A DNA stretch of 64,000 nt from Euglena gracilis. Taxonomy: Eukaryota; Euglenida; Euglenophyceae; Euglenales. Below, piece by piece: positions 42,464-51,050 of this stretch. The notes below the pieces were generated by a model, which was not told where the DNA came from, did no database searches, and saw only the letters and a program-made list of their open reading frames with translations. The stretch covers positions 8,606,241 through 8,670,240 of the forward strand of contig CP154955.1 in assembly GCA_039621445.1 (NCBI GenBank). Reading direction: 5' to 3'. How positions within the stretch are numbered: position 1 is the first letter of the stretch; the number at the start of each line of letters is the position of its first letter. The position numbers and the translations under genes were made by a program.

Positions 42464-43202
42464 GACATTTACATTGCGGCTGGAACCACCACACCTGCAC
42501 CTCCTCCCCCCCCCCCTGCAGAAAGGACCTGACTGCGGCCACCTCTTCTGGCTTCGCATTCTCCACCATCAGCAGTTTCACAAACGCGTCGTCGTCAAAG
42601 CTGGCGGCGGAGGACGGCTGGAGCAGCAGCGGCGAGACTTGGACGAGGACGGGAGTCTGGCGCAGGGGGATGATGGGGTGGAGTGGGTTGCATGAGGTAT
42701 GAATTGTGTAAATATGCAAAATTTTTCATACATATACAGAAGTATGCATACACAAACATATACATGAATTTGCATGTTATGAGAATATATGTGCACATAC
42801 ACACGTACATATTTAGGCATATGCACTTGTGTGTGTGTGAAATGATAAACTAATAAATGAAAAAAAATGCTAAATGAAAAAGGATGGGAAATAAAAGAGC
42901 GGAAAAATTTAATAAAAGAGAAATTTACCTTTGAAAAAAAACATAAACATAATAAAAGAGAAATCAGAACAACACACACACAACGTGCAAATAAAATAAA
43001 ATAAAAAACTATCTCCGGTTTGTGAGTTGGTACTCAACCCCAAGCCCCCCGTGGAGCATACACATCAGCACACCTGGGCGGTGAGAGAGTGCTCCTCGAA
43101 AGAGCGGCCGGGCAGAGACGAGTCCCGTCGGGGGCTCTCCAGACTCATGGTGCTGATGGACTCCCGGCCATGCGGCACTGCTTCCCGAATAGCGGTGGGG
43201 GA
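29845..43202 (-). CDS. CFAP119/CCDC189-like ciliary protein, multi-exon
   Basis: Thirteen exons were recognised (43074-43202, 42529-42656, 41394-41483, 40119-40201, 39194-39253, 37954-38039, 37580-37627, 37452-37534, 33677-33755, 33132-33212, 32679-32775, 30987-31067, 29845-29970), ending in TGA at 29845. Across joined exons 2-4 the product reads ...[20 protein letters not shown] then [18 protein letters not shown], and later [13 protein letters not shown] followed by [13 protein letters not shown] and a Pro-rich CFPPPPLA turn. These follow the order of the C16orf93/CCDC189 (CFAP119) family, a protein of motile cilia, as I recall the family. The family call is from memory of its motifs, without a search. 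The C-terminus is alpha-helical and charged. Phase mismatches at 40119/39253, 39194/38039 and 32679/31067 suggest missed exons. The upstream start was not identified. Confidence 0.68.
30987..31067 (-). CDS. CFAP119-like gene exon
   Basis: The acceptor ggccccag and donor cag|gttgcc bound 27 codons, [20 protein letters not shown] and a short hydrophobic end. Confidence 0.66.
31190..31421. repeat. GTCGACCCC repeat with inverted ends
   Basis: Left part caggcagaacgggaaggcc...ggtcgacccc, right part gtcgaccccc...ggccaattcccggtctgccctg. The two ends are roughly inverted. It lies in an intron of the CFAP119-like gene. Confidence 0.5.
32679..32775 (-). CDS. CFAP119-like gene exon
   Basis: The acceptor ggccacacag and donor g|gtccca bound a Gln/Glu-rich helix ([20 protein letters not shown]). 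Its start phase fits 33132-33212. Confidence 0.62.
33132..33212 (-). CDS. CFAP119-like gene exon with Pro-rich turn
   Basis: 27 codons in phase 0/0 between gtgccgggcacag-type acceptor sequence and gag|gtgcgc. It starts [20 protein letters not shown], which follows the VFT...LRLF segment as in family members. Confidence 0.66.
33677..33755 (-). CDS. CFAP119-like gene exon
   Basis: A strong polypyrimidine acceptor (cgccctccccttcag) leads into [20 protein letters not shown]. The joined phase with 37452-37534 gives an uninterrupted match to the family core. Confidence 0.72.
33845..33910 (+). repeat. ttgcggaaaa tandem repeat
   Basis: Repeated gcggaaaaatt units, recurring more extensively at 34190-34325. 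Confidence 0.85.
34190..34325 (+). repeat. ttgcggaaaa tandem repeat, longer array
   Basis: About a dozen imperfect gcggaaattgcggaaa units, the same motif as 33845-33910. Both arrays end at a gatatcaatt/gatatcgg-type sequence. Confidence 0.85.
34360..34470 (+). repeat. cctgtcatgaaacttgga tandem repeat
   Basis: Four to five copies of a cctgtc(a/g)tgaaacttggaacctcgg unit of about 34 bp. Confidence 0.85.
34966..35420. repeat. AAAATAAGAC + C-run element with hairpins
   Basis: Arrays of aaaaataagac plus a C run stand at both ends. Two ggcgcgaagcgcc hairpins lie inside (about 35091 and 35241). The right edge is a palindrome, aaaaataagacccgggtctt. The layout parallels 19008-19445. Confidence 0.65.
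37452..37534 (-). CDS. CFAP119-like gene exon
   Basis: The acceptor actgacag and donor ac|gtgtga bound a segment encoding [20 protein letters not shown] then DFAVL, corresponding to the PP-F...I-DY core of the family. Confidence 0.7.
37580..37627 (-). CDS. CFAP119-like gene exon
   Basis: The acceptor cgccccag leads into [16 protein letters not shown]. Reading on meets TGA at 37538, so a donor cat|gtcaag is assumed, leaving an intron of only 45 bp before the next exon. Confidence 0.5.
37832..37885 (+). repeat. (ATT)n microsatellite
   Basis: Two short TTA/ATT tracts in the intron beside exon 37954-38039. Confidence 0.85.
37954..38039 (-). CDS. CFAP119-like gene exon
   Basis: The acceptor tggtccacag and donor gag|gtgcgg bound a Lys-rich stretch followed by [15 protein letters not shown]. 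Its end phase fits 37580-37627. Confidence 0.6.
39194..39253 (-). CDS. CFAP119-like gene exon (tentative member)
   Basis: 20 codons exactly bounded by cttacag and gag|gtatgc, encoding [20 protein letters not shown]. The exon itself looks certain. Its phase with 40119-40201 and 37954-38039 does not fit, so exons are missing on either side. Confidence 0.6.
40119..40201 (-). CDS. CFAP119-like gene exon
   Basis: The acceptor gtgcggcag and donor g|gtttgt bound a segment encoding [20 protein letters not shown] and an NARERLA helix. It completes the LQ-F-C-R-x-x-GFS-x-x-QT signature begun in 41394-41483. Confidence 0.72.
40414..40476 (+). repeat. (GGGGTC)n array, short
   Basis: About nine ggtcgg hexamers running into a G run, in the intron between 40202 and 41393. 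Confidence 0.92.
41248..41348 (+). repeat. (GGGGTC)n array, long
   Basis: About 16 hexamers with two ggggtt and one gggtca variants. It starts 46 bp downstream of the exon at 41394; the sense strand is C-rich. Confidence 0.93.
41394..41483 (-). CDS. CFAP119-like gene exon
   Basis: The acceptor ctccgcccag and donor ca|gtgtgc bound a segment encoding [20 protein letters not shown] then LVDFLYDVL. The phase fits both neighbours. Confidence 0.74.
41568..41652 (-). repeat. dispersed repeat (GCACTAAGGCTTCTTG family), copy 1
   Basis: Reverse complement of the sequence at 63154-63240 and of the two flanks of the (TAAC)n array at 54308. It shares gcaactaag, cttcttg.ctgtttatggcc, ggcgctaa and ctggccca blocks. 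Confidence 0.85.
42268..42466 (+). repeat. (GT)n-rich microsatellite
   Basis: GT runs with GC/CA interruptions, 60 bp downstream of the exon at 42529 on the minus strand. Confidence 0.92.
42529..42656 (-). CDS. CFAP119-like gene exon
   Basis: The acceptor cgccag and donor ag|gtcctt bound a segment encoding [20 protein letters not shown] and VAAV. It is in phase with both neighbours. Confidence 0.72.
43074..43202 (-). CDS. CFAP119-like gene, most upstream recognised exon
   Basis: The acceptor gcggtcaag and donor cag|gtgtgc bound 43 codons, Ser/Arg-rich ([18 protein letters not shown]), probably disordered. It is in phase 0 with 42529-42656. Confidence 0.6.
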
Positions 43203-43399
43203 CTTGACCGCTTTCTTTTAGTTTGGGACGGTATTTCTAACATAGTTTCTGCGGGGCAACAGTTGAAGACGCACCAGACCCCGAAAAGGGACAATCTGCA
43301 TTGGGTGACAACCCGGAATGGAATTCGAAAGTGTCAAAGGCAAAAGCGAAAATTGGCGGAAATCTGCCCATGCAAAATCCGGGACAGGCAACCATATCA

Positions 43400-43429
43400 C
43401 GCGCGCGCACACACACATGCACACACATG

Positions 43430-43457
<28 letters not shown>
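43400..43457 (+). repeat. (CA)n microsatellite
   Basis: CA dinucleotides with CG at the start. Confidence 0.92.
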
Positions 43458-43461
<4 letters not shown>

Positions 43462-44358
43462 TGGCACATCCTGGCCAAGCAGTGGCACGCTTGCGGGTTT
43501 GCGGCCGGGGCAACAGGAGGCCTTGCATCGTGCCTGCCGAGGAGGTGATCGACCTCCCGTCAATCTTCTTTGTATCACACCTTTTGCCGGAAGAGGTCAG
43601 GTCTGGGCTGTGCTGACCCAGACAATCGAAAAAGGTCATTTCAGGCACCAGAAGGGTGTGCTTTGGCACTGTCCAATCATCCTGTCCGGCGGGAGAGAGC
43701 ACCTGGCACCCCCACTTTTCCTAAAGCCCACCTACCCACAAAGAAATTGACCCACCCACCCTCACCCACCCAAATCAACCAAAAACCCTTGGCAAGGAAA
43801 AGTTGCTAAAAACAGAACTGAAAATTCCACTCTAAAAGACAGGGAGAAATGCGTTCACATCCACGCACGTGCGTTTGCACGCACGCACGCACGCACACAT
43901 CACACACTTGCACACATACCAAATGGCCTTTCAAGCCAATCAATCACATCAACCCGGCGCCAACAGAGTGGGAGCAGACATATAGGACCTGTGGCGTGCC
44001 GGTGACAGCAGATGTCCTTGGGGCAATGGTATGGTCCAGACAGGGGGACATCCGGGAGATATTTTGATTGGGGGAGTGTTTGCGAGCTGCTTCTTGCGCC
44101 CCGCTTCCTTTGTGGATGGGCGGAGGCAATGCATCTTCCTGGTTTGTCTCTGCCCCAATTATGTATAATTCCGACTTGACCTGTGCAGGATTGACTAGCG
44201 CCCGTTTTAATTCAAAAATAGAAGCTGGAGGTGTGGGTTCCCGGCACGCTCCTGTGTCCTGGGTCACTATCATCTGCGACGCGTCTGATAACATGATGGT
44301 GCGCCAGGGGGTGAGCCAGGGGGTGAACCCATCTGTAGGTATATACATACACACACAC

Positions 44359-44360
<2 letters not shown>

Positions 44361-44389
<29 letters not shown>

Positions 44390-44858
44390 TGTATGTATGT
44401 ATGTATGTATGTATGTATGTATGTATGTATGTATGTATGTATGTATGTATGTATGTATGTATGTATGTATGTATGTATGTATGTATGTATGTATGTATGT
44501 ATGTATGTATGTATGTATGTATGTATGTATGTATGTATGTATGTATGTATGTATGTATGTATGTATGTATGTATGTATGTATGTATGTATGTATGTATGT
44601 ATGTATGTATGTATGTATGTATGTATGTATGTATGTATGTATGTATGTATGTATGTATGTATGTATGTATGTATGTATGTATGTATGTATGTATGTATGT
44701 ATGTATGTATGTATGTATGTATGTATGTATGTATGTACGTACGTACGTACGTACGTATGTATGTATGTATGTATGTATGTATGTATGTATGTATGTATGT
44801 ATGTATGTATGTATGTATGTATGTATGTATGTATGTATGTATGTATGTATGTATGTAT
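44361..44858 (+). repeat. (GTAT)n microsatellite, about 500 bp
   Basis: About 124 tetramers, pure except for a block of five gtac tetramers at about 44737-44756. Confidence 0.97.
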
Positions 44859-45028
44859 ATATGTGTGTGTGTATGTATGTATGTATATATATATATATGT
44901 ATATATATGTATATATATATATATGTATATATGTATATATGTATATATGTATATATGTATATGTGTATATATGTATATATGTATACACGTATACATGTAT
45001 ATATGTATATATGTATGTATGTACAAGT
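44859..45028 (+). repeat. TA-rich degenerate extension of the (GTAT)n array
   Basis: gtatatat and gtatac units, a degraded continuation of the array. Confidence 0.9.
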
Positions 45029-45174
45029 AGGCGCTAGCTTCGCTACGCGCGTGAGCTTCGCTCACCCCCCCCCCAAAAGCCACATCCTTACATTGCGGTC
45101 GCATTTTTCCCATCTCCTTTTCAGGCGGGACGCAAAAGCCTTTCGAATCATGGATTTGCTTGTGGCCTGCCCGG

Positions 45175-46715
45175 TGGCCTGAGCCGGCCCGGCCCGGCCG
45201 GCGACCCAGCAGCCCAACCCAGCACAGCCATTGGCCCAGCAGCCTGACCCGGCCTGGCCCGGCCTTGCCGGCGGCCCAGCAGGCGGCAGCAGGCTGGCCC
45301 GGCACAGCAGGCGGCCCGGCGGCCCGGCACGTGCGGCGGTGCAGCGGCCTGACCCGGCACAGCAGGCAGCCCAGCGGCACAGCCAACAGCCCGGGGGCCG
45401 GACCCGGCCTGGCCCAGCCCGGCGGCACGGCCCGGCACGGCTGGCTGAGCGGCCTGACCCGGCCCGGCACGGCCGGCGGCCCAGCGGCTCGGCCCGGCCC
45501 GGCCGGCAGCCCGGCGGCATGGCCGGCCTGGCCGGCGGCTCAGCGGCCCGGCGGCACGGCCCAGCAAGACCGGCAGCCCGGCGGCATGGCCGGCCTGGCC
45601 GGCGGCATGGCCGGCCTGGCCGGCGGCTCAGCGGCCCGGTCCGTCCAGGCCCGGCCCGGCCCGGCTGCACAGCCAGCGGCCCGCCGGCCTGACCCGGCCC
45701 GGCCCGGCACGGCCGGCAGCCCAGCGGCATGGCCCGGCCTGGCCGGCGGCTCAGCGGCCCGGTCCGGCCGGGCCGGCGGCCAGGCCCGGCCCGGCGGCTT
45801 GGCATGGCCTGGCCCGGCCCGGCCCGGCCCGGCGGCACAGCCAGCGAACCGGCGGTGTGACCCGGCCCGGCCCGGCCCGGCCCGGCCCGGCCCGCCGGCC
45901 TCATCCAGCCCGGCCCAGGAGCCCGGCGGCCCGGCCCGGCAGCACAGCCAAGCACGGCCAGCAGCCTGGCCCTGCCTGTCCGGCGGCTCAGCGGCCCAGT
46001 CCGGCCCGGCCGGCGGCCAGGCCCAGCCCGGCCCGGCGGCACAGCCAGCGGCCCGGCGGCCTGACCCGGCCTGGCATGGCTCAGCCTGGCCAGGCCTGGT
46101 CGGTGGCCCAGCCCGGCCCGGCCCGGCGGCACGGTCCGGCCCGGCCGGGCCCGGCGGCACAGTCCGGCACGGCCGGCGGCCCTGGCGGCACGGCCCAGCC
46201 TGGCCCGGCCTGGTCGGCGGCCCGGCCGGCCAGGTGGCATGGTCCGGCACGGCCGGCGGCCCGGCGGCACGACCCGGCCCGGCCGGCGGCCCAGCGGCCT
46301 GACCCAGCCCGGCCCGGCCCGGCCTGTCCCGCAAGCGGCCCGACCGGGCGTCACAGCCAGCGGCCCGGCAGCCTGACCTGGCATGGGCCGGCCCGGACCG
46401 GCCCGGCCTGGCCGGCGGAGGGGGCCTGGTCGGCGGCCCGGCCGGCGGTCCAGCGGCCCGGCCCGGCCCGGCGGCACACCCAGTGGGCCCGGCCGGCTGC
46501 CCGGAGGCCTGGCCCGGCCCGGCCCGGTGGCCCGGTGGCCTGGCCCGGCACGGCCGGCGGTCCGGCGACCTGACCTGGCCTGGCCCGGCCGGCGGCCCAG
46601 CCCGGCCCTGCCCAGCGGCCCAGCAGCTCAGCCCGGCCTGGCCCGGCGGCACAGCCATCGGCCCGCTGGGCTGACCCAGCCTGGCCGGCCGCCCCGCCCA
46701 GCCTGGCCCAGCGCA
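45175..46715 (+). repeat. CCCGGC-rich GC satellite, first block
   Basis: Degenerate repeats of ggcccggc, cggcggcccagcggc and similar units over 1.5 kb with no stop in several frames. The long open frames here are compositional and not evidence for genes. Confidence 0.9.
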
Positions 46716-46763
46716 TTGTCTCATGTTTAATGATTTTGGGCAGCAAAACTCTGTTATATTCCA

Positions 46764-48486
46764 GCAGGGGGGGGGAATGCAATTTGGCCTTTCAAATTAT
46801 GCAAGTCAGAAAAATGCAAAAAAAAATGCAAAAAAATGCAAAAAATTCAAAAAAAATTCAATTTGCATAAAACCCCTGAGAAAAAGCAGCAATATAACAG
46901 AGCTTTGCTGCCAAAAACAAAAAAGAATTCCCGGCCTGGCCGGCAGCCCAGCGGCCCGGACCTGCCCAGCTCGGCCCGGCCTGGCCCGGCGGCACAGCCA
47001 GCGGCCCGCCGGCCTGACCGGGCCGGGCCCAGCCCGGCCCGGTCCGGCGGCACGGCCCGGCACGGCTCAGCCTGCATGGCCCGGCCTGGCCGGCGGCTCA
47101 GCGGCCCGGTCCGGCCCGGCCGGTGGCCAGGCCCAGCCCGGCCCGGCGGCACAGCCAGCGGCCGGCGGCCGGCCCGGTCTGGCCCGGCCCTGCAGGGCCC
47201 GGCGGCACGGGCCGGCCCGGCCCGGCCCGGGTCGGCGGCACAGGCAGCGGCCCGCCGGCCTGACCCGGCCAGGCCCGGCCTGGACCGCCCCGGCGGCACA
47301 GTCCGGCACGGCTGGCAGCCCGCTGGCATGGCCCGGCGGGCCGGCGGCAGCCAGGCAGCCGGCGGTCTGACTGGCGCGGCCAGGCCTGTCCGGCAGGCGG
47401 CCCGGCCGTGCGTCCCGCCACCGGCCCGGCCAGTCCTGACCTGGCCCGGCGGGAGGGGGCCTGGACCGGCGGCCCGGCCCGGCCCGGCCCGGCGGCGCGG
47501 TCCCCGCCCGGGCCGGCGGTCCAGCGCCCGGCCGGCCGGCGGCACACCCAGCGGGGAACTGGCCGGCGCCCGGCGGCCTGGCCCGGCACAAGCCGGTCTC
47601 CTCGACCTGCCCGGCCCGGCCCGGCCGGCGGCACAGCCAGCAGCCCGGATGCCTTGATCCGGCCTGGCACGGCCCGACCCGGCGGCCCAGTGGCCCGGCC
47701 CGGCCCAGCACGGCGGCACAGCCAGCGGCCTGCCGGCCTGACCCGGCCCGGCCCAGCCCAGCGGCACGGCCCGGCATGGCCGGCAGCCCGGTGGCATGGC
47801 CCGGCCTGGCTGGCGGCTCAGCGGTCCGGTCCGACCCGGCCCGGCACAGTCAGCGGCCCGGCGGCCTGACCTTGGCATGTCACGGCCCAGCCTGGCCCGG
47901 CCCGGCGGCACGGCCCGGCCGACGATGCCGGGCCAGGCCGGGCCGTGCCAGGCGGGGTCAAGCCGCCGGGCCGCTGACTGTGCCGCCGGGCCGGGCCGGG
48001 AAGAGCTGTGCCGCCGGGCCAGACTGGGCCGGGCCGGGCCGCCAGGCTCCCGGGCCGGGCCGGGCCGGGCCGGGTCGCCGGCTGTGCCGCCGGGCCGGGC
48101 CAGGGCAAAATGTTTTATGCAAAAAAAATAAAAAAAATCTAAAGAAAATCCAAACATATGGCAACCAACTACAAAAAAATTTTGCAGGGCAAAATGTTTT
48201 ATGCAAAAAAATGCAAAAAAAATCCAAACATACAGAAACCAACTACAGAAAATTTTTCCAGGGCAAGACATTTTACGTAAAAAAAATGAAAAAAAAATGC
48301 AAAAAAAAGGCAGATTACGGGAAAACCTGATTATGCAAAAAATGCAAATTATGCAAGTTGCATATTCCCCACCCTGATTCCAGCCTTTTCTCAGGGGCTT
48401 TATGCAAGTTGCAATTTTTTTGCTTTTTTTTTGCATTTTTACTGACATGCACAATTTGAAGGGAAAATTGCATTTCCCTCCCCCTG
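46764..48486. mobile_element. 1.7-kb CAG...CTG TIR element carrying GC satellite, copy 1
   Basis: The left end (caggggggggg-aatgcaattt...) and the inverted right end (cagggggaggg-aaatgcaattt...) are long terminal inverted repeats of about 115 bp. Both contain aatgcaatttt, ttcaaatt, aagtcag/atgtcag, repeated atgcaaaaaa words and a gcataaa.cccctgagaaaa block. The interior (about 46925-48105) is CCCGGC-type satellite, then A-rich tandem words near 48106-48350. No transposase is seen. A second copy lies at 51051-52754. Confidence 0.7.
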
Positions 48487-49670
48487 CCCAAAACGGTCCG
48501 GACGGGCCGGGGGTATGTGGGGTGTATACAGGCCACTTGGGGGTCCCCCATGGTTGGTTTGGGTCCCCGGGTGGGTCCGTGCAGTCCCCCATCGGTTTTG
48601 GGAAAATTTCAAAAAATCGATTTTTTGCCCTGCGGAAGGCTGAAAAAGGGCCAAGTCCTGTGGGAACCCCCTTTGGGGGGCCCCGTACGGGCCCCAAAAC
48701 GGTCCGGACGGGCCGGGGGTATGTGGGGTGTATAAAGGCCACTTGGGGGTCCCCCATGGTTGGTTTGGGTCCCCGGGTGGGTCCGTGCAGTTCCCCATCC
48801 GTTTTGGGAAAATTTCAAAAAATCGATTTTTTGCCCCCCGGAAGGCTGAAAAACGGCCAAGTCTGGTGGGAGCCCCTTTTGGGGGGCCCCGTACGGGCTC
48901 CAAAACGGTCCGGAGGAGCCGGGGGTATGTGGGGTGCATACAGGCCACTTGGGGGTCCCCCATGGTTGGTTTGGGTCCCCGGGTGGGTCCGTGCAGTTCC
49001 CCATCCGTTTTGGGAAAATTTCAAAAAATCGATTTTTTGCCCCCCGGAAGGCTGAAAAACGGCCAAGTCCTGTGGGAACGCCCTTTGGGGGGCCCCGTAC
49101 GGGCCCCAAAACGGTCCGGACGGGCCGGGGGTATGTGGGGTGAATACAGGCCACTTGGGGGTCCCCCATGGTTGGTTTGGGTCCCCGGGTGGGTCCGTGC
49201 AGTTCCCCATCCGTTTTGGGTAATTTTCAAAAAATCGATTTTTTGCCCCCCGGAAGGCTGAAAAACGGCCAAGTCCTGTGGGAGCCCCTTTTGGGGGGCC
49301 CCGTACAGGCCCCAAAACGGTCCGGACGGGCCGGTGGTGTGTGGGGTGCATACAGGCCACTTGGGGGTCCCCCATGGTTGGTTTGGGTCCCGGGTGGGTC
49401 CGTGCAGTTCCCCATCCGTTTTGGGTAATTTTCAAAAAATCGATTTTTTGACCCCCGGAAGGCTGAAAAATGGCCAAGTCTGGTGGGAGCCCCTTTTGGG
49501 AGGCCCCGTACGGGCCCCAAAACGGTCCGGAGGGGCCGGGGGTATGTGGGGTGAATACAGGCCACTTGGGGGTCCCCCATGGTTGGTTTGGGTCGCCGGG
49601 TGGGTCCGTGCAGTCCCCCATCCGTTTTGGGTAATTTTCAAAAAATCGATTTTTTGACCCCAAAATGGCC
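48487..49670 (+). repeat. 206-bp satellite, about six units
   Basis: Units begin at 48490, 48696, 48902, 49108, 49314 and 49519 (word aaaacggtccgg), so the spacing is 206, 206, 206, 206 and 205 bp. They differ by scattered substitutions. Each carries ccacttgggggtcccccatgg and caaaaaatcgattttttg. The frames are open but the array is repetitive and nothing suggests a protein. Confidence 0.95.
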
Positions 49671-49935
49671 CAAAATGCCCGTACCCCTCCCGGGGCCCCT
49701 TCTGGGACCTTCGACGGCCCGGATATGGGCCAAGCCGGACAGCCGGACCCCCGGGTCTCCACCAGTGGTTGGGGGGTCCCAGGGGCTTAAATTTAGCCCG
49801 GGGGGTGTTTCCTTCAGTTCCCCACGGGTTTCGAGATATTTTTGGAAAAATCAATTTTTTGACCCCAAAATGGCCCCCACGGCGAAAATTTTTCTAAGTC
49901 GGAAGGGACCGCGGGGGTACCCCCAGTTCACACCT
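49671..49935 (+). repeat. diverged satellite-related sequence
   Basis: It ends with a ttccccacgggtttcgagatat...tcaattttttgacccc block matching the end of the 206-bp unit loosely and the repeats at 9876-10245 more closely. Confidence 0.6.
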
Positions 49936-49937
49936 AG

Positions 49938-51020
49938 CGGATGGCCCGGCCTGGCCGGTGCTCAGCGCCACTTGGCGGCCAGGCCCCCCGCGGTTGGCAT
50001 GGCCGGGGGCCGCGCCCCCCGGCGGCACAGCCCAAGCCCCGGCGGTTACCCCTCCCGGCCCGGCCCGGGGCCCAAGCCGCCTCCCCCACCCTCCAGGCCC
50101 AGGAGCCGGGGCCCCCACAGAAGAGACCAGCATGGCCCTGCCTTTCCGGGCGGCTCAGCGGCCCCCGGCCCGGCCGGCAAGCCAGCCCGCCCGGCGGCAC
50201 AGCCAGGCCCGGCGGCCTGACCCGGCCTGGCGCTCAGCCTGGCCGGGCCTGGTCGGTGGGCCCAGCCCGGCCCGGCGGCGGCACGGCCGGCCCCCGGCCC
50301 GCGGCACACCGCAGGCCCCCGGCCCCCAGGCCCGGCCCGGCCGGTCGGCGGCCCGGCCCGGCCCCGGCCAGGTGTGGCATGGTCCGCACGGCCCGGGCGG
50401 CCCCGCAGCACAGGCCCGGCCCACGGCGGCCCAGTCCCTGACCCTGCCCGGCCCTCCTGTCCCTCAGCGGCCGACCGGGCACAGCCAGCGGCCCGGCGGG
50501 CCTGACCGGCAGGCCGGCATGGCCCGGCCTGGCCGGCGGAAGGTGGCCTGGGCGGCGGCCCACCGGCGGATCCAGCGGCCCGGCCCCGGCCGGCGGCACA
50601 CCCAGGTGGCCCTCCCAGCCGGCTGCCCGAGGCCTGGCCCGGCCCGGCCGGTGGCCCGGCCTGGCCGGCCGGCCGGCGGCCCGTGACCTTCCTTGCCGGG
50701 CCGACCGGACCCGGCCCGGACGGCGGCCAGCAGCGCCCGGCCGGCCTGCCCGCGGCCCAGCCCCCCCACCCGGGAACCGGCGGCCCCGGCCCGCCCCCGG
50801 CGGCCCACGGGCGGCACCCTCGCACCCAGCACCGGCCAGGCGGCCCGGGACCCGGCCCCCCGGTGGCAGGGTGGTGGCCCCTTTCACGGCCGGAAATCGG
50901 TCGGGACCATCTGCCGTTGGCGGCCCCTGAGGCGCCCCTTGCCCACCTTCCCTTCGCCCCACTCGCCACTGCACGGCCTGATCGGCCCCAGTCGGCCTGG
51001 CGGCGGCCCCCACACCCTCA
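49938..51020 (+). repeat. CCCGGC-rich GC satellite, second block
   Basis: The same kind of degenerate GC repeat as 45175-46715, with more substitutions toward its right end. Confidence 0.88.
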
Positions 51021-51050
51021 TTGTTACTGGTTCAAAAATCTGGCATACAG

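Larger units (their letters stand above)
43460..45170. other. intergenic DNA, mostly simple repeat
   Basis: No confident exon was seen. An open stretch at about 43500-43590 on the minus strand was considered but lacks a good donor. Confidence 0.45.

Noticed and set aside
43480-43590. Possible first exon of the CFAP119-like gene on the minus strand
   Set aside because: Open in two frames and codon-rich, but the only nearby donor is weak and the family match is absent.
43944-45470. 508-codon minus frame
   Set aside because: Most of it is the (GTAT)n microsatellite translated as a Tyr/Ile/His/Thr repeat.
45062-48757. Long open frames of several hundred codons on both strands
   Set aside because: They coincide with CCCGGC-type satellite and are open in many frames at once; the products are Pro/Ala/Gly/Arg low-complexity sequence.
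48402-49854. Frames encoding a repeated 68-70-residue unit
   Set aside because: 206 is not a multiple of 3, so the unit changes frame between copies and no single frame encodes a consistent repeat protein. Satellite DNA explains it better.
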